Notes under the pieces: generated by a model
Told to the model about the DNA's origin: nothing
Database searches by the model: none
The model's input: the letters and a program-made list of their open reading frames with translations, nothing else
Part shown: positions 1 through 5,014 of the stretch, one piece after another
Numbering within the stretch: position 1 is the stretch's first letter
Layout: every line of letters begins with the position of its first letter
Made by a program: the position numbers and the translations under genes
Assembly: GCA_021604925.1 (NCBI GenBank)
Contig: BQJX01000269.1
Location: forward strand, 1-5,014
Direction of reading: 5' to 3'
DNA from: Gemmatimonadota bacterium
GTDB taxonomy: Bacteria; ARS69
DNA length: 5,014 nucleotides

Positions 1-170
1 AGTGTGTAGTCATCCGCGATCTGGACGTCCGAGGATCCCGCGCGCACCCCGGCCGCCGCCTCCACGAACCCGTGGATCTCGGCCTCGGCGGCGGCGCCTC
101 CCGGAACCGCGAGCAGGAGCGCCGCTGCGAGGGAGCGCAGCGGCCGCCAGCCTCTCTGCGTGCCGGCCAT
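1..170 (-). CDS. Secreted protein, possibly an outer-membrane beta-barrel (partial, 5' end only)
   Basis: Only the first 56 codons are inside the window; the gene continues past position 1. The start ATG (170-168) shares one base with the TGA stop of the preceding gene (TGATG). A GAGG at 180-177 lies six bases upstream, so the two genes are probably translationally coupled. Residues 1-28 form a classical signal peptide: arginines near the N-terminus (R6, R9, R12), a hydrophobic core around LAAALLLAVPG, and an AAA cleavage site just before EAEIHGFVEAAAGVR. That alternating 'E-I-H-G-F-V-E' beginning resembles the first strand of porin-like outer-membrane proteins. A barrel-type protein encoded next to an MMPL transporter and a LolA-like protein is a plausible arrangement, so I infer the outer-membrane step of the same pathway. 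The signal peptide and frame are seen directly; the barrel assignment is a guess from about 28 mature residues. It could be any exported protein. Confidence 0.7.
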   Translation of the reverse strand, partial: MAGTQRGWRPLRSLAAALLLAVPGGAAAEAEIHGFVEAAAGVRAGSSDVQIADDYT

Positions 171-991
171 CACTGACCTCGCCCCGCGATCTCCGGGGGC
201 GGGCTCTTGAGGTGCCGCTCCGTGAACAGATCGTCTTCGATTCCCTCGTCAAACCGGACCTCCGAGAACGTGACCGTCGTTCGGTGCTGCTTGCGCACGT
301 TCTCCATGCTGCGCAGGGTCACCGTGGCGAAGCCGTCGATCGTCTCGATCTTCTCCGCCAGGAACACGCGCTCCAGCCGGTCCTTGTGATCGTAGTACTC
401 CTCCTTGAGCGGCAGCGACGTCTCCTGGTCCACCCACGTGATCTTCCGCGCGAAGCTGTCCTTCTCCAGCGGCGTGCTTTGGATCTTGTGCGCGGACCGA
501 TCGTTGATCGTGTCGGTGCCCAGATACTCGTGCGCGTCCTCCGTCCACGTTCTCCCGGAGACGTCCTCGTAGGAGAAGTCGCTGCCTACGAACGAGGAAC
601 CCTTGTCCTTGGAGGAGATCCGCTTCACGAGGTCCACCGCCGGAACGTAGATCCAGCGCGAGTCGTCCTCGACCGGGTCCTTCCAGACCATGAACGTGGT
701 GCGGCGCACGTCGCTGGGCTCGAAGAAGAACGTGAAGTACTTCTGCGGCCCGCCGTCCTCCTCGTCGCGGCGCAGCATCACGAAGCTCCGCGTGCGAGTC
801 TTGCCGCTCTTGCCGGTCAGTTCCATGGTGACGGTGGCGCTCCCGTCATCCCCGGCGTAGTACATCGCCAGGTGGGATGCCTTCATCAGCGCGTTGGCGT
901 CGGGGGTGTCCTGGGCCACGGTGGGCGACGCGAGGCCGGCCAGCAGCAGGCCCCCGATCGCGACGGCCGCGGCGCTCTTTGCAGGTCGCAT
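170..991 (-). CDS. Outer-membrane lipoprotein-sorting protein (LolA-like), nested in frame with its own start signals
   Basis: This is the 273-residue C-terminal part of the long ORF, which may also be translated alone. ATG 991-989 is preceded by GGAGG (1003-999) with an ideal 7-nt gap. Residues 1-26 form a complete signal peptide: R2 and K5, a hydrophobic run AVAIGGLLLAGLA, and a T-V-A cleavage site before Q27. The mature part matches the LolA-like family of RND-linked 'outer membrane lipoprotein-sorting proteins'. Its hallmark core is here as RWIYVPAVDLVKRISSKDKG at 112-131, followed by SFVGSDFSYEDV at 133-144 and a conserved Tyr-Leu-Gly near 156-158. The rest alternates short beta-strand-like segments, as expected of the half-barrel LolA/LolB fold that shields a lipid acyl chain. 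Inferred role: a periplasmic carrier receiving cargo from the transporter encoded upstream. If made only as a fusion, the signal peptide would act as a thirteenth membrane segment placing this domain in the periplasm, possibly released by signal peptidase. Domain identity is firm; separate translation is inference. Confidence 0.65.
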   Translation of the reverse strand: MRPAKSAAAVAIGGLLLAGLASPTVAQDTPDANALMKASHLAMYYAGDDGSATVTMELTGKSGKTRTRSFVMLRRDEEDGGPQKYFTFFFEPSDVRRTTFMVWKDPVEDDSRWIYVPAVDLVKRISSKDKGSSFVGSDFSYEDVSGRTWTEDAHEYLGTDTINDRSAHKIQSTPLEKDSFARKITWVDQETSLPLKEEYYDHKDRLERVFLAEKIETIDGFATVTLRSMENVRKQHRTTVTFSEVRFDEGIEDDLFTERHLKSPPPEIAGRGQ

Positions 992-3289
992 TGCCTTGCC
1001 TCCACTCTTCAGGAATCCGCCGCCGGTGATCTTCAGGATCGACGGAAGCGAGATCATGGTGGTGAAACCCGAGATCAGCATGATCAGGAAGAAGAAGACC
1101 GCCACCGTGACGTACGGGACCAGGTTCGCAAAGAACATGGGCACGAAGCCGATCGCGATCACGAACACGTTGCGCAGGATGGCGCGCCCCGGCGCTCCGA
1201 AGACGTCGTCCAGCGCATGTTGAATGGAACCGGTCTCGTCGAACGCTTCGCGGGTGCGTTGCAGGAAGTGGATGGAGAAGTCCACGGACAACCCCAGTGC
1301 CAGCGAGGAGAGCACGGCGATGGGCATGTCGTACGCCTTGCCCATCCAACCGATCGCCCCGTACACAAGCACGATCGTGGCGGTAAGCGGGACCATGGAG
1401 AGCAGTCCCAGTCGAACCGACCGGAAGAGCCACGCCATCATCAGGAAGACCACGACAAAGCTGCCGGACAGCGCCTTGCCCATGCCGCTGACCATCTTGG
1501 CCTGCCAGACGATGTTGATGTACGGGAGCCCGGCCCAGGTCACGTGGACTCCGGGCGGCGCCGTTTGCAGGTACTCGTCGGCGTGCGCCACCACCCGGGC
1601 GACGTCCTGGTTCTCGCCGTGCCGCATCTGGATCCAGACGTTCGCGCGGGCGGCGTCCGGAGAGATCAGCTTGAACAGGTCCTCGGGATCGCCGCCGGAG
1701 ATCTCGTAGAGGAAGATCTCCTGGGCGATCTCATCCGCCGTGTCGGGCAGGATTGCTTCCGCGGGGTCACCCATCAGTTCCCAGCGGACCTTCTTGACCA
1801 CGTCTCCGATGGACGTGGTGCTGCCCACGTTCTCGTCCTGCTCGAGGTGACGCTGGAATCCGTCCACCCAGCCCAAGAGCTCCGGGCTCTTGAACGCGTC
1901 CGGGTCGTCGGTCTGCAGGGACACGTACGCGAGGTAGGTGCCGGCCAGGTGCTCGTTCATCACGCGATCCGCCACGCGCACCGGGTGATCGGAGCGGAAC
2001 CAGTTCACGGGGTTGTCGTTGACCTGGATGCGGGTGAGTCCAACCACCGACACGGCAAAGAAGAGGACGCCGGCGACCAGCACGAGGCGCGGGCGGCCCA
2101 GCGCGACCTTGCGCATCCCGCCGGCCAGCGCTCCCACCATGCCGCCGCTCTCCTCGCGGTGCCCGAACGACTCGAGCGTCTTCTCGGGGATGAGCTGTGC
2201 GTACGCCACCAGGAAGGTCATGGACAGCAGCCACGCCGTGGCCACGCCGAACGAGACCGCGGCGCCGAACACCTGCACCGGGGGAATCGGCGTGAGCATG
2301 AGCGACGCGAATCCGACGATCGTGGTGATCGACGTGTAGCTCATGGGTGTGAACAGTTCGTCGATGGTCTCCCGCATCGCCTGTTCCCGATTGCGAAGCC
2401 GCGGGTAACGTTCGTGGAACTCGCTGAGCACGTGGATCGAATCGAGAACCGCGATCGGGATCAGGAATACGGGGATCATGGAACTCATGATGTGGACCGT
2501 GAACCCCAGCCCGATGAGACCGCCCATCGTCCAGATCACGCTCATCATGGCCAGGAGCATGGGTGCGATCACCAGACGCACGTTGCGGAAGAACGCCCAC
2601 ATGAGCAGGAAAATGACCAGGAACGCGGCCGGACCACCGATGGCCATCTGCAGGAACATCTGGTTGCCGAAGCGATCCTCGGCCAGCGGAATCCCGGCCA
2701 GGTGGTAGTCCTCGTCGCCGCCGAGCCCGTCGATGATGGCCTGGATCTCGCCGCCCACCTCGTGGGCGACCTCCTTGGACTCCAGCGGAATGAACAGGGC
2801 GAGCGCCTGGCCGTCATCCGACGCGAGCCGGCCGCGCAGGAACGGATTGGCCCGGATGCGCTCCAGGACGCGCCGGGAGTCGGCCACGGTTTCTGGAGCG
2901 CTCTCCATGAGCGTGTCGACGCGCAGGACCGCATCTTCCGTGAACACGTCGTCCACGGCGGACGGGGCCACCACGTCGCCCTCGATCACGCCGTCGAGAT
3001 CCAGGATCGCGTCCGTGAGTTCGTTGACGCGGGCCAGCGTCTCCGGTCGGAAGACACCGTGTTCGCCCTCACGGACGATTCCCACGACCAGGTAGTCGTG
3101 CAGGCCGAACGCGCCCTTCACTTCATTGTGGCTCACCCGGGCGAGTTCCTCGGCGGGCAGCATGTTCTCGGGATCCGTGTCCACCTGGACCCGGGGGATC
3201 AGCGCGGCAAACCCCAGGGTCAGCAGCGCCGCGACCGCGATCACGATCTTGGGGTGCCCCAGGGCCATTCTCAGGAGTAGAGCCTTCAC
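170..3289 (-). CDS. RND/MMPL-family transporter fused in frame to a LolA-like outer-membrane lipoprotein-sorting protein
   Basis: This is an open frame of 1039 residues. Residues 1-766 are an RND-superfamily exporter of the MMPL / COG1033 type. TM1 is at about 14-33, a periplasmic loop at 34-213, TM2-TM6 at about 214-367, TM7 at 400-419, a second periplasmic loop at 420-605, and TM8-TM12 at about 608-750. The two halves repeat each other: TM4 carries AVLDSIHVLSEFHE (D283, H286) and TM10 carries GLSVDFSIHFLQR (D670, H674). These acidic residues are the likely proton-relay positions, and transport would be proton driven in the inner membrane. Residues 767-1039 are a LolA-like periplasmic domain, described under the nested entry. 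I chose GTG 3289 because GAGGAGG lies 4 nt upstream and TM1 follows at once; an ATG seven codons later (3268) is the alternative. The frame stays open upstream to 3943, but that part is antisense to the regulator. A MMPL exporter usually ends shortly after TM12 and is followed by a separate lolA-like gene, so this join is odd. The substrate cannot be deduced; a lipid or lipidated cargo is the usual inference. Confidence 0.9.
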   Translation of the reverse strand: MKALLLRMALGHPKIVIAVAALLTLGFAALIPRVQVDTDPENMLPAEELARVSHNEVKGAFGLHDYLVVGIVREGEHGVFRPETLARVNELTDAILDLDGVIEGDVVAPSAVDDVFTEDAVLRVDTLMESAPETVADSRRVLERIRANPFLRGRLASDDGQALALFIPLESKEVAHEVGGEIQAIIDGLGGDEDYHLAGIPLAEDRFGNQMFLQMAIGGPAAFLVIFLLMWAFFRNVRLVIAPMLLAMMSVIWTMGGLIGLGFTVHIMSSMIPVFLIPIAVLDSIHVLSEFHERYPRLRNREQAMRETIDELFTPMSYTSITTIVGFASLMLTPIPPVQVFGAAVSFGVATAWLLSMTFLVAYAQLIPEKTLESFGHREESGGMVGALAGGMRKVALGRPRLVLVAGVLFFAVSVVGLTRIQVNDNPVNWFRSDHPVRVADRVMNEHLAGTYLAYVSLQTDDPDAFKSPELLGWVDGFQRHLEQDENVGSTTSIGDVVKKVRWELMGDPAEAILPDTADEIAQEIFLYEISGGDPEDLFKLISPDAARANVWIQMRHGENQDVARVVAHADEYLQTAPPGVHVTWAGLPYINIVWQAKMVSGMGKALSGSFVVVFLMMAWLFRSVRLGLLSMVPLTATIVLVYGAIGWMGKAYDMPIAVLSSLALGLSVDFSIHFLQRTREAFDETGSIQHALDDVFGAPGRAILRNVFVIAIGFVPMFFANLVPYVTVAVFFFLIMLISGFTTMISLPSILKITGGGFLKSGGKAMRPAKSAAAVAIGGLLLAGLASPTVAQDTPDANALMKASHLAMYYAGDDGSATVTMELTGKSGKTRTRSFVMLRRDEEDGGPQKYFTFFFEPSDVRRTTFMVWKDPVEDDSRWIYVPAVDLVKRISSKDKGSSFVGSDFSYEDVSGRTWTEDAHEYLGTDTINDRSAHKIQSTPLEKDSFARKITWVDQETSLPLKEEYYDHKDRLERVFLAEKIETIDGFATVTLRSMENVRKQHRTTVTFSEVRFDEGIEDDLFTERHLKSPPPEIAGRGQ
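999..1003 (-). promoter_or_regulatory. Internal Shine-Dalgarno (GGAGG) inside the transporter ORF
   Basis: GGAGG lies 7 nt upstream of the in-frame ATG at 991-989 and just before a signal peptide. Its strength and spacing are those of a genuine gene start, which supports initiation or re-initiation at the LolA-like domain. A TGA in another reading frame lies immediately upstream (the CCTGAAG sequence around 1009-1012), where a separate transporter gene would be expected to stop. Confidence 0.6.
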
Positions 3290-3293
3290 GCAG

Positions 3294-3300
3294 CCTCCTC
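3294..3300 (-). promoter_or_regulatory. Ribosome binding site of the transporter gene, decides a GTG start
   Basis: GAGGAGG precedes GTG 3289-3287 with a 4-nt gap, or 5 nt when counted from GAGGAG. No comparable site precedes the ATG at 3268. This favours the GTG start, which keeps seven extra residues before TM1. Confidence 0.75.
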
Positions 3301-3325
3301 GGAAGTTCGAGTTTCCCTGCGATAG

Positions 3326-3341
3326 CGCAACTGTCGGGCCA
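3326..3341 (-). promoter_or_regulatory. Sigma-54 (-24/-12) promoter of the transporter operon
   Basis: Read on the minus strand, TGGCCCG-ACAG-TTGCG matches the sigma-54 consensus TGGCACG-N4-TTGCW at all but two positions. The essential GG (3340-3339) and GC (3328-3327) are exactly ten bases apart. The predicted transcription start is about 3315, leaving a leader of about 26 nt that contains the GAGGAGG ribosome binding site. The neighbouring divergent gene encodes a sigma-54 activator and candidate enhancer repeats lie 110-155 bp upstream, which makes a chance match much less likely. The match, spacing and position are seen directly; activity is inferred. Confidence 0.8.
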
Positions 3342-3388
3342 CTTTGGTCCCTCGTCGAATCGGGCCTGGGGAGCCGCCGAAAGCGCCC

Positions 3389-3417
3389 TTGACAGCGATC
3401 TGGTGGCGGCGTACGTT
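3389..3417 (+). promoter_or_regulatory. Sigma-70-type promoter for the activator gene
   Basis: A perfect -35 hexamer TTGACA (3389-3394) is followed by a 17-bp spacer and TACGTT (3412-3417). The latter keeps the critical TA...T of the -10 box but matches only three of six positions. Transcription would begin near 3424, about 62 nt before the ATG at 3486 and at the first base of the inverted-repeat cluster. A protein bound there should hinder this promoter, consistent with autorepression. Confidence 0.55.
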
Positions 3418-3423
3418 CCAGGC

Positions 3424-3470
3424 GTTGCGTGTCGCAACATTTCTCTGCAACAGAACGTTGCGGGTGCAAC
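3424..3470. repeat. Cluster of GTTGC/GCAAC inverted repeats, probable activator binding sites (enhancer and operator)
   Basis: Five copies of the pentamer GTTGC or its complement occur in 47 bp: GTTGC 3424, GCAAC 3434, GCAAC 3447, GTTGC 3457 and GCAAC 3466. The first pair is a perfect palindrome, GTTGCG-TGT-CGCAAC (3424-3438). The last pair is GTTGC-GGGT-GCAAC (3457-3470). The middle copy pairs outward as GCAAC-N5-GTTGC (3447-3461). The centres of the first and last pairs are about 32 bp apart, three helical turns, so bound dimers would lie on one face of the DNA. The cluster sits about 110-155 bp upstream of the predicted sigma-54 start and directly at the start of the activator's own transcript. 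The repeats are seen directly; binding by the neighbouring activator is inference. Confidence 0.7.
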
Positions 3471-3475
3471 AGCCT

Positions 3476-3479
3476 GGAG
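3476..3479 (+). promoter_or_regulatory. Ribosome binding site of the activator gene, decides the ATG start
   Basis: GGAG lies six bases before ATG 3486. The frame is open further upstream to a GTG at 3429, but that codon lies inside the first palindrome, about 5 nt from the predicted transcript start and with only a weak AGG upstream. The residues it would add look non-coding. Confidence 0.65.
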
Positions 3480-3485
3480 ACGCCC

Positions 3486-4877
3486 ATGGATCGCCCCGGC
3501 AGCCTGGACCTTTGCATGGCCCAGAAGGCCAACATGGAGGCCATTTTCCACAGCGTCGCCGACGGCATTCTCACGCTCGATGCTGATCTCAGGGTAGGGC
3601 ACTTGAACCGGTCGGCCCAGGCCATGCTGGGACTTTCCTCGGAAGAGGCGGCCGGTCGTGCGGCGGGCGAGTTGCTGCAGGGGCGTCTCTGGAACGTGGA
3701 GGAGCAGCTGCGGGAGACGGTCTCCGGGAGCGGCAGCGGGGCGGCCGGGCGGGAGAATCTGCTGACGGTGGGAAAGGACGGGGAACTCCGGGTTCTTCTC
3801 ACGACCAGCCGGCTCTTCGATCGGGATGGAACGGTGGCGGGCGCGGTGGTGGTCCTCCGCGACGTGACGCGCGAGCGCGAACTGGAGGCCACGCTGGACC
3901 TTCGTTCGCGGATGCATGCCCTGGTCGGCACCAGCCACGCCATGCAGGAGCTCTACCGGCTGATCGACCAGGTCGCGTCCAGCGACTCCACCGTGCTGAT
4001 CCAGGGCGAGAGCGGCACCGGCAAGGAACTCGTGGCCGACGCCATCCATCGATCGAGCCCGCGCGCCGGTCGACCCTTCGTCAAGGTGAACTGTTCGGCG
4101 CTGTCGGAAGGCCTGCTGGAGAGCGAGCTCTTCGGACACGCCAAAGGGGCGTTCACCGGCGCCACGCACGACCGTCGCGGCCGGTTCGAGATGGCGGACG
4201 GAGGCACGCTGCTTCTGGACGAGATCGGCGATCTGCCGGGGCGCATCCAGGTCAAGCTGCTGCGCGTTCTGCAGGAGCGCGAGATCGAACGGGTCGGCGA
4301 GAACCGCGTGCGTACGGTGGACGTCCGCATTCTGGCGGCCACGCATCGGCCGTTGCGCCAGCTGGTGGACGCGGGGCAGTTCCGGGAGGACCTGTTCTAT
4401 CGGCTGAACGTGATCCCGCTTCCCATCGTTCCGCTCCGGGACCGGCGCGAGGACATTCCCGCGCTCGTGTCGCACTTCCTGGAGGAGTTGCGCTCCGTGT
4501 CCGGCAAGTCGGTGCGGGGCGTGTCACCCGACGCGCTGCGCATCCTCATGGATCACCGCTGGCCGGGCAACGTGCGGGAGCTGCGCAACGCGATCGAGCA
4601 CGCCATCGTGAAGAGCCGCGGCGACGAACTCGGGTTCCTGGACCTGCCGAGGGAGCTGCTCACGGCGGTGGAGGCCACGCCGGGTCAGCCCGTCGGGGAA
4701 CGCGAACGCGTGCTGGACGCGTTGGAGCGCAGCGGCTGGAATCGCACGCGGGCCTCCCGACTGATGGGAATCGATCGGTCCACGCTGTGGCGCCGCATGA
4801 GAAAACTCGGAATCGATCCGGACAGGGTGGGGGCGGGCGCAACGGCCACCGCCGGCAAACGGGGGGAAGCGGAATGA
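3486..4877 (+). CDS. PAS-domain sigma-54-dependent transcriptional activator (bacterial enhancer-binding protein)
   Basis: This 463-residue protein remodels the closed complex of sigma-54 RNA polymerase using ATP. Residues ~15-137 are a PAS domain (EAIFHSVADGILTLDADLRV, then HLNRSAQAMLGLS, ending VVVLRDVTRERELE). Residues ~146-375 are the AAA+ domain: Walker A GESGTGKE (174-181), the sigma-54-contacting GAFTGA loop (221-226, within ELFGHAKGAFTGA), Walker B TLLLDEIGDL (241-250, D245/E246), sensor I AATHRPL (284-290), arginine-finger region FREDLFYRLN (299-308), and sensor II WPGNVREL (359-366). A Fis-type helix-turn-helix follows at ~405-443 (NRTRASRLMGIDRSTLWRRM). All catalytic motifs are intact, so it should be active. 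There is no receiver domain and no membrane segment, so it probably answers to a ligand, redox state or partner sensed by the PAS domain in the cytoplasm. Position 219 is Ala where Glu is usual just before GAFTGA. It is divergent from the transporter operon, whose promoter is of the sigma-54 type; control of that operon and of itself is inferred. No specific gene name can be given. Confidence 0.95.
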   Translation: MDRPGSLDLCMAQKANMEAIFHSVADGILTLDADLRVGHLNRSAQAMLGLSSEEAAGRAAGELLQGRLWNVEEQLRETVSGSGSGAAGRENLLTVGKDGELRVLLTTSRLFDRDGTVAGAVVVLRDVTRERELEATLDLRSRMHALVGTSHAMQELYRLIDQVASSDSTVLIQGESGTGKELVADAIHRSSPRAGRPFVKVNCSALSEGLLESELFGHAKGAFTGATHDRRGRFEMADGGTLLLDEIGDLPGRIQVKLLRVLQEREIERVGENRVRTVDVRILAATHRPLRQLVDAGQFREDLFYRLNVIPLPIVPLRDRREDIPALVSHFLEELRSVSGKSVRGVSPDALRILMDHRWPGNVRELRNAIEHAIVKSRGDELGFLDLPRELLTAVEATPGQPVGERERVLDALERSGWNRTRASRLMGIDRSTLWRRMRKLGIDPDRVGAGATATAGKRGEAE

Positions 4878-5014
4878 TGGAAGGGAACGTGCTCCGCCTG
4901 GCGCTGGCGGCGGCGGGCGGCGCGCTGGTCGGGGCCGGGATCGTGTGGGCGATCCTGCGAGCGCGAGCGCAGCGGACGGCGCTGGAGCACGCGGCGCGGC
5001 TGTCGGCGGCGGAG
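4874..5014 (+). CDS. Membrane-anchored protein, possibly RmuC (partial, 5' end only)
   Basis: The first 47 codons are present and the gene continues past the right edge. ATG 4874 overlaps the activator's TGA (ATGA), and a second ATG follows at once at 4877; a purine-rich GGGGGGAAG (4861-4869) can serve as ribosome binding site. The product begins with one hydrophobic segment, about residues 7-28 (LRLALAAAGGALVGAGIVWA), then RARAQRTALEHAARLSAAE, which is charged and alanine/leucine-rich like the start of a coiled coil. One N-terminal membrane helix followed by a long coiled coil is the layout of RmuC, the DNA recombination-limiting protein, whose nuclease-like domain would lie outside the window. 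A sensor kinase or another single-pass coiled-coil protein fits nearly as well. The overlap suggests co-transcription with the activator but not necessarily a shared function. Confidence 0.6.
   Translation, partial: MMEGNVLRLALAAAGGALVGAGIVWAILRARAQRTALEHAARLSAAE

Noticed and set aside
10..252. 80-codon minus-strand frame at the left end
   Set aside because: It overlaps the end of the LolA-like gene and the start of the secreted protein gene in a different frame, and is Arg/Gly-rich shadow sequence.
2..3280. 1092-codon open frame on the plus strand across the whole left part
   Set aside because: It lies antisense to the transporter/LolA-like gene. Its translation is rich in Arg, His, Asp and Gln with no domain or membrane pattern, a typical shadow in high-GC DNA. 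The minus-strand frame has 12 membrane segments, recognisable motifs and proper start signals.
3371..3387. Small GC-rich hairpin (CGC-CGAAA-GCG) in the intergenic region
   Set aside because: The stem is only three base pairs and there is no T-run on either strand, so it is not a credible terminator or RNA element.
3375..3400. Possible IHF site between enhancer and sigma-54 promoter (TGTCAA...TT on the minus strand)
   Set aside because: Bending by IHF would suit the model, but the spacing between the halves is six bases instead of four and the flanks are GC-rich; the match is no better than chance.
3429..3485. Longer activator start at GTG 3429
   Set aside because: It lies inside the first palindrome and almost at the predicted transcript start, has only weak ribosome-binding potential, and adds residues unlike a PAS-domain leader. 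ATG 3486 has GGAG at a 6-nt gap.
3290..3943. N-terminal extension of the transporter frame up to 3943
   Set aside because: It would run through the sigma-54 promoter, the repeats and antisense into the PAS domain. Its residues are Ser/Arg/Pro-rich without homology, and GTG 3289 has a strong GAGGAGG upstream.
3123..4475. 450-codon minus-strand frame opposite the activator
   Set aside because: Antisense to the well-supported AAA+ activator; its composition is shadow-like and no motif is seen.

Overview
The window is a GC-rich stretch of bacterial chromosome, about two thirds G+C by eye. It comes from a Gram-negative organism: it encodes a LolA-like periplasmic protein and what looks like an outer-membrane protein, and it uses sigma-54 control. 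I cannot name the phylum. Myxococcota, other former deltaproteobacteria or an uncultured high-GC lineage would fit, but that is a weak inference. No mobile element, CRISPR array, rRNA or tRNA was seen.

Layout. Two transcription units diverge from a 196-bp control region (3290-3485). Leftward (minus strand) lies a 1039-residue ORF, 3289 to 170. Its first ~766 residues are an RND/MMPL-type inner-membrane transporter, and its last 273 residues are an outer-membrane lipoprotein-sorting (LolA-like) protein with its own signal peptide and its own ribosome binding site. It is followed, with a one-base TGATG overlap, by the start of a secreted, possibly beta-barrel protein that runs off the left edge (170 to 1). 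Rightward (plus strand) lies a PAS / AAA+ / Fis-type HTH sigma-54 activator (3486-4877). It overlaps by four bases the start of a membrane-anchored protein resembling the RmuC N-terminus, which runs off the right edge (4874-5014).

Control region. Reading leftward there is a good -24/-12 promoter (TGGCCCG-N4-TTGC, exact GG-N10-GC spacing) whose predicted start is about 26 nt before the GTG of the transporter. About 110-155 bp upstream of that start sits a cluster of GTTGC/GCAAC inverted repeats (3424-3470), a normal enhancer position for a sigma-54 activator. Reading rightward, a TTGACA-N17-TACGTT promoter would start transcription at the edge of the same repeats. The simplest model is that the activator binds the repeats, represses its own gene and turns on the transporter operon when its PAS domain senses a signal.

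How the parts fit. The transporter, LolA-like chaperone and putative outer-membrane protein look like a three-step envelope pathway (inner membrane, periplasm, outer membrane) for a lipid or lipoprotein-like cargo, under dedicated sigma-54 control. The cargo and signal are unknown. The most unusual feature is the absence of any stop codon between transporter and LolA-like part: a real fusion, a dual-product gene, or a sequence error.
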